This document shows, piece after piece, positions 63,234-64,000 of a stretch of DNA of 64,000 bases (within the stretch, counting starts at the first letter, position 1; every line of letters starts with the position of its first letter). The position numbers and the translations under genes are program-made. Origin of the DNA: Gaiellasilicea sp963791905. GTDB taxonomy: Bacteria; Actinomycetota; Thermoleophilia; Gaiellales; Gaiellaceae. Under the pieces are notes generated by a model that did not search any database, was not told where the DNA came from, and saw only the letters and a list, made by a program, of their open reading frames with translations. The stretch lies in assembly GCA_963791905.1 (NCBI GenBank), contig CAWBTX010000002.1, forward strand, positions 310,001-374,000. Reading direction: 5' to 3'.

Positions 63234-64000
63234 CTATCCTGCCGCCTGCGCCCACGCGACGAGCTGCGCGCGTTCCTCCTCGGTCATGCCGGTCGCGTTC
63301 CCGGGCGGCATCGCGTTCGCCCCGACGAGCCGCTCGATCGCGTCCGCCTGGGCCTCGAGTTGCGCCGCCGTCTCGAGTCGCACGCCGTTCGGCGCCGACG
63401 CGCCGGCGTGGCACGACTGGCAGCGCGCCTCTGCGATCTCGACGGCTTCGGCGTCGGAGACGGATCGTGCCGGAACCGGCTCGTCCGGCTCCAGCACGAA
63501 CGCGAGCGCGACGGCGCCGGCCGCCGCCGCGCCGAGAAGGTAGAGCGGCATCCGGCCGCCGTGCATCAGGTTGAAGAAGTGCCGGACGACGACGAGGATC
63601 GCGAAGATCGCGAGCAGCACGAGCCACGCGTGGTCGCTGCCGAAGGTGAGCGGGAAGTGGCCTGCGAGCATCGTGAAGACGACCGGCAGCGTCAGGTAGT
63701 TGTTGTGCACCGAGCGCTGCTTCGCCCGCAGCCCCGGCGCGGGATCCGGCTCGCGGCTCTCCTGCTTCGCGCGCACGAGCTCGCGGTGCGCCGGGATGAT
63801 CACGAGGAAGACGTTGGCGGCCATGATCGTGCCGAGGACGGCGCCGACCTGCAGATAGGCGGCGCGCGCAGTGAAGAGCTCGCCCGAGAGCCACGCGACG
63901 GCGACGACGAGGGCGGCCGTCGTCACCGCGACCGCGAGGTCGTCGTGCAGCACTCGGCAGGCGACGTCATAGACGAGCCAGCCGCCGACCAGCAGCAGTG
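63234..64000 (-). CDS. puuD: Urate oxidase PuuD-like membrane protein with cytochrome c tail (cut by window edge)
   Basis: PuuD-type proteins oxidise urate at the membrane and carry a C-terminal cytochrome c. The visible ~255 residues include at least four hydrophobic helices (VAVTTAALVVAVAWLSGELF, FLVIIPAHRELVRAKQESRE, LVLLAIFAILVVVRHFFNLM) and RAKQRSVHNNYLTLPVVFTM, the conserved HNNY block. The heme motif is ARCQSCHAGASAPNGVRLET. The frame continues to the window edge (GGWLVYDVAC), so the N-terminal part is missing. The M20 amidase nearby supports purine catabolism. Confidence 0.88.
   Translation of the reverse strand, partial: LLLVGGWLVYDVACRVLHDDLAVAVTTAALVVAVAWLSGELFTARAAYLQVGAVLGTIMAANVFLVIIPAHRELVRAKQESREPDPAPGLRAKQRSVHNNYLTLPVVFTMLAGHFPLTFGSDHAWLVLLAIFAILVVVRHFFNLMHGGRMPLYLLGAAAAGAVALAFVLEPDEPVPARSVSDAEAVEIAEARCQSCHAGASAPNGVRLETAAQLEAQADAIERLVGANAMPPGNATGMTEEERAQLVAWAQAAG

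Noticed and set aside
1..64000. CRISPR arrays, insertion sequences, prophage or integrase genes
   Set aside because: No direct-repeat array, transposase, integrase or phage structural gene was seen; the only mobile-like signal is the small lipB/groEL palindrome.

Overview
The window is about 70% GC and its genes use GTG starts freely. Several features point to a high-GC actinobacterium, most likely of the class Thermoleophilia (Gaiellales/Solirubrobacterales-like): a futalosine-pathway MqnD, a SARP/TPR regulator, a VanW-type protein, secreted Ig-like repeat proteins, CIRCE-controlled groESL and a bacterial selenocysteine system. The class is an inference from gene content. Phylum level is safer.

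Layout. 1-6.5 kb (minus strand) is core housekeeping: purB (cut by the window edge), purD, purA, dnaB behind a LexA-like box, and the operon rpsF-ssb-rpsR-rplI. 6.5-11.5 kb holds small membrane and coiled-coil proteins, a sorbosone-dehydrogenase-like secreted protein, an amidase and a cupin. 11.6-18.3 kb is a selenium island: tRNA-Sec, a selenocysteine AhpD-like protein (in-frame UGA at the second catalytic cysteine), cupin and nitrilase on the plus strand, facing selA-selB-DUF192 on the minus strand. 18.3-25 kb carries VanW, LOG-family, site-2-protease, SARP regulator and a MoaD-MoaE fusion. 25-34 kb has a GntR regulator, methylmalonyl-CoA mutase large subunit, an ABC-2 exporter, a glycosyltransferase, FprA-type ferredoxin reductase and fumarase. 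A 1093-residue secreted subtilase follows.

37.5-44.7 kb (minus strand) is a lipoate-centred operon: 2-oxoacid dehydrogenase E1alpha, E1beta, E2, a phosphotransferase-like protein, lipB, a 57-residue ORF, lipA, then a possible leader ORF and a MOSC protein. 44.7-50 kb includes a membrane class III nucleotide cyclase, ASCH and Nudix proteins and groES-groEL. 50-55.7 kb has a sulfite-oxidase-type molybdoenzyme, YgfZ, a nuclease, tRNA-Arg(GCG), DUF421, an ornithine-cyclodeaminase-like enzyme and an MntR-type regulator. 55.8-64 kb has mqnD, thiolase, Mrp ATPase, aldehyde dehydrogenase, and a probable purine/ureide catabolism group (MFS, M20 amidase, DUF3830, PuuD) that runs off the end.

Quality caveat. 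Roughly half of the protein genes need one to several single-base indels to restore a full-length family member, while long genes such as groEL, fumC and the subtilase are intact. This looks like residual sequencing error in GC runs, not real decay. Coordinates given for such genes span the whole reconstructed gene.
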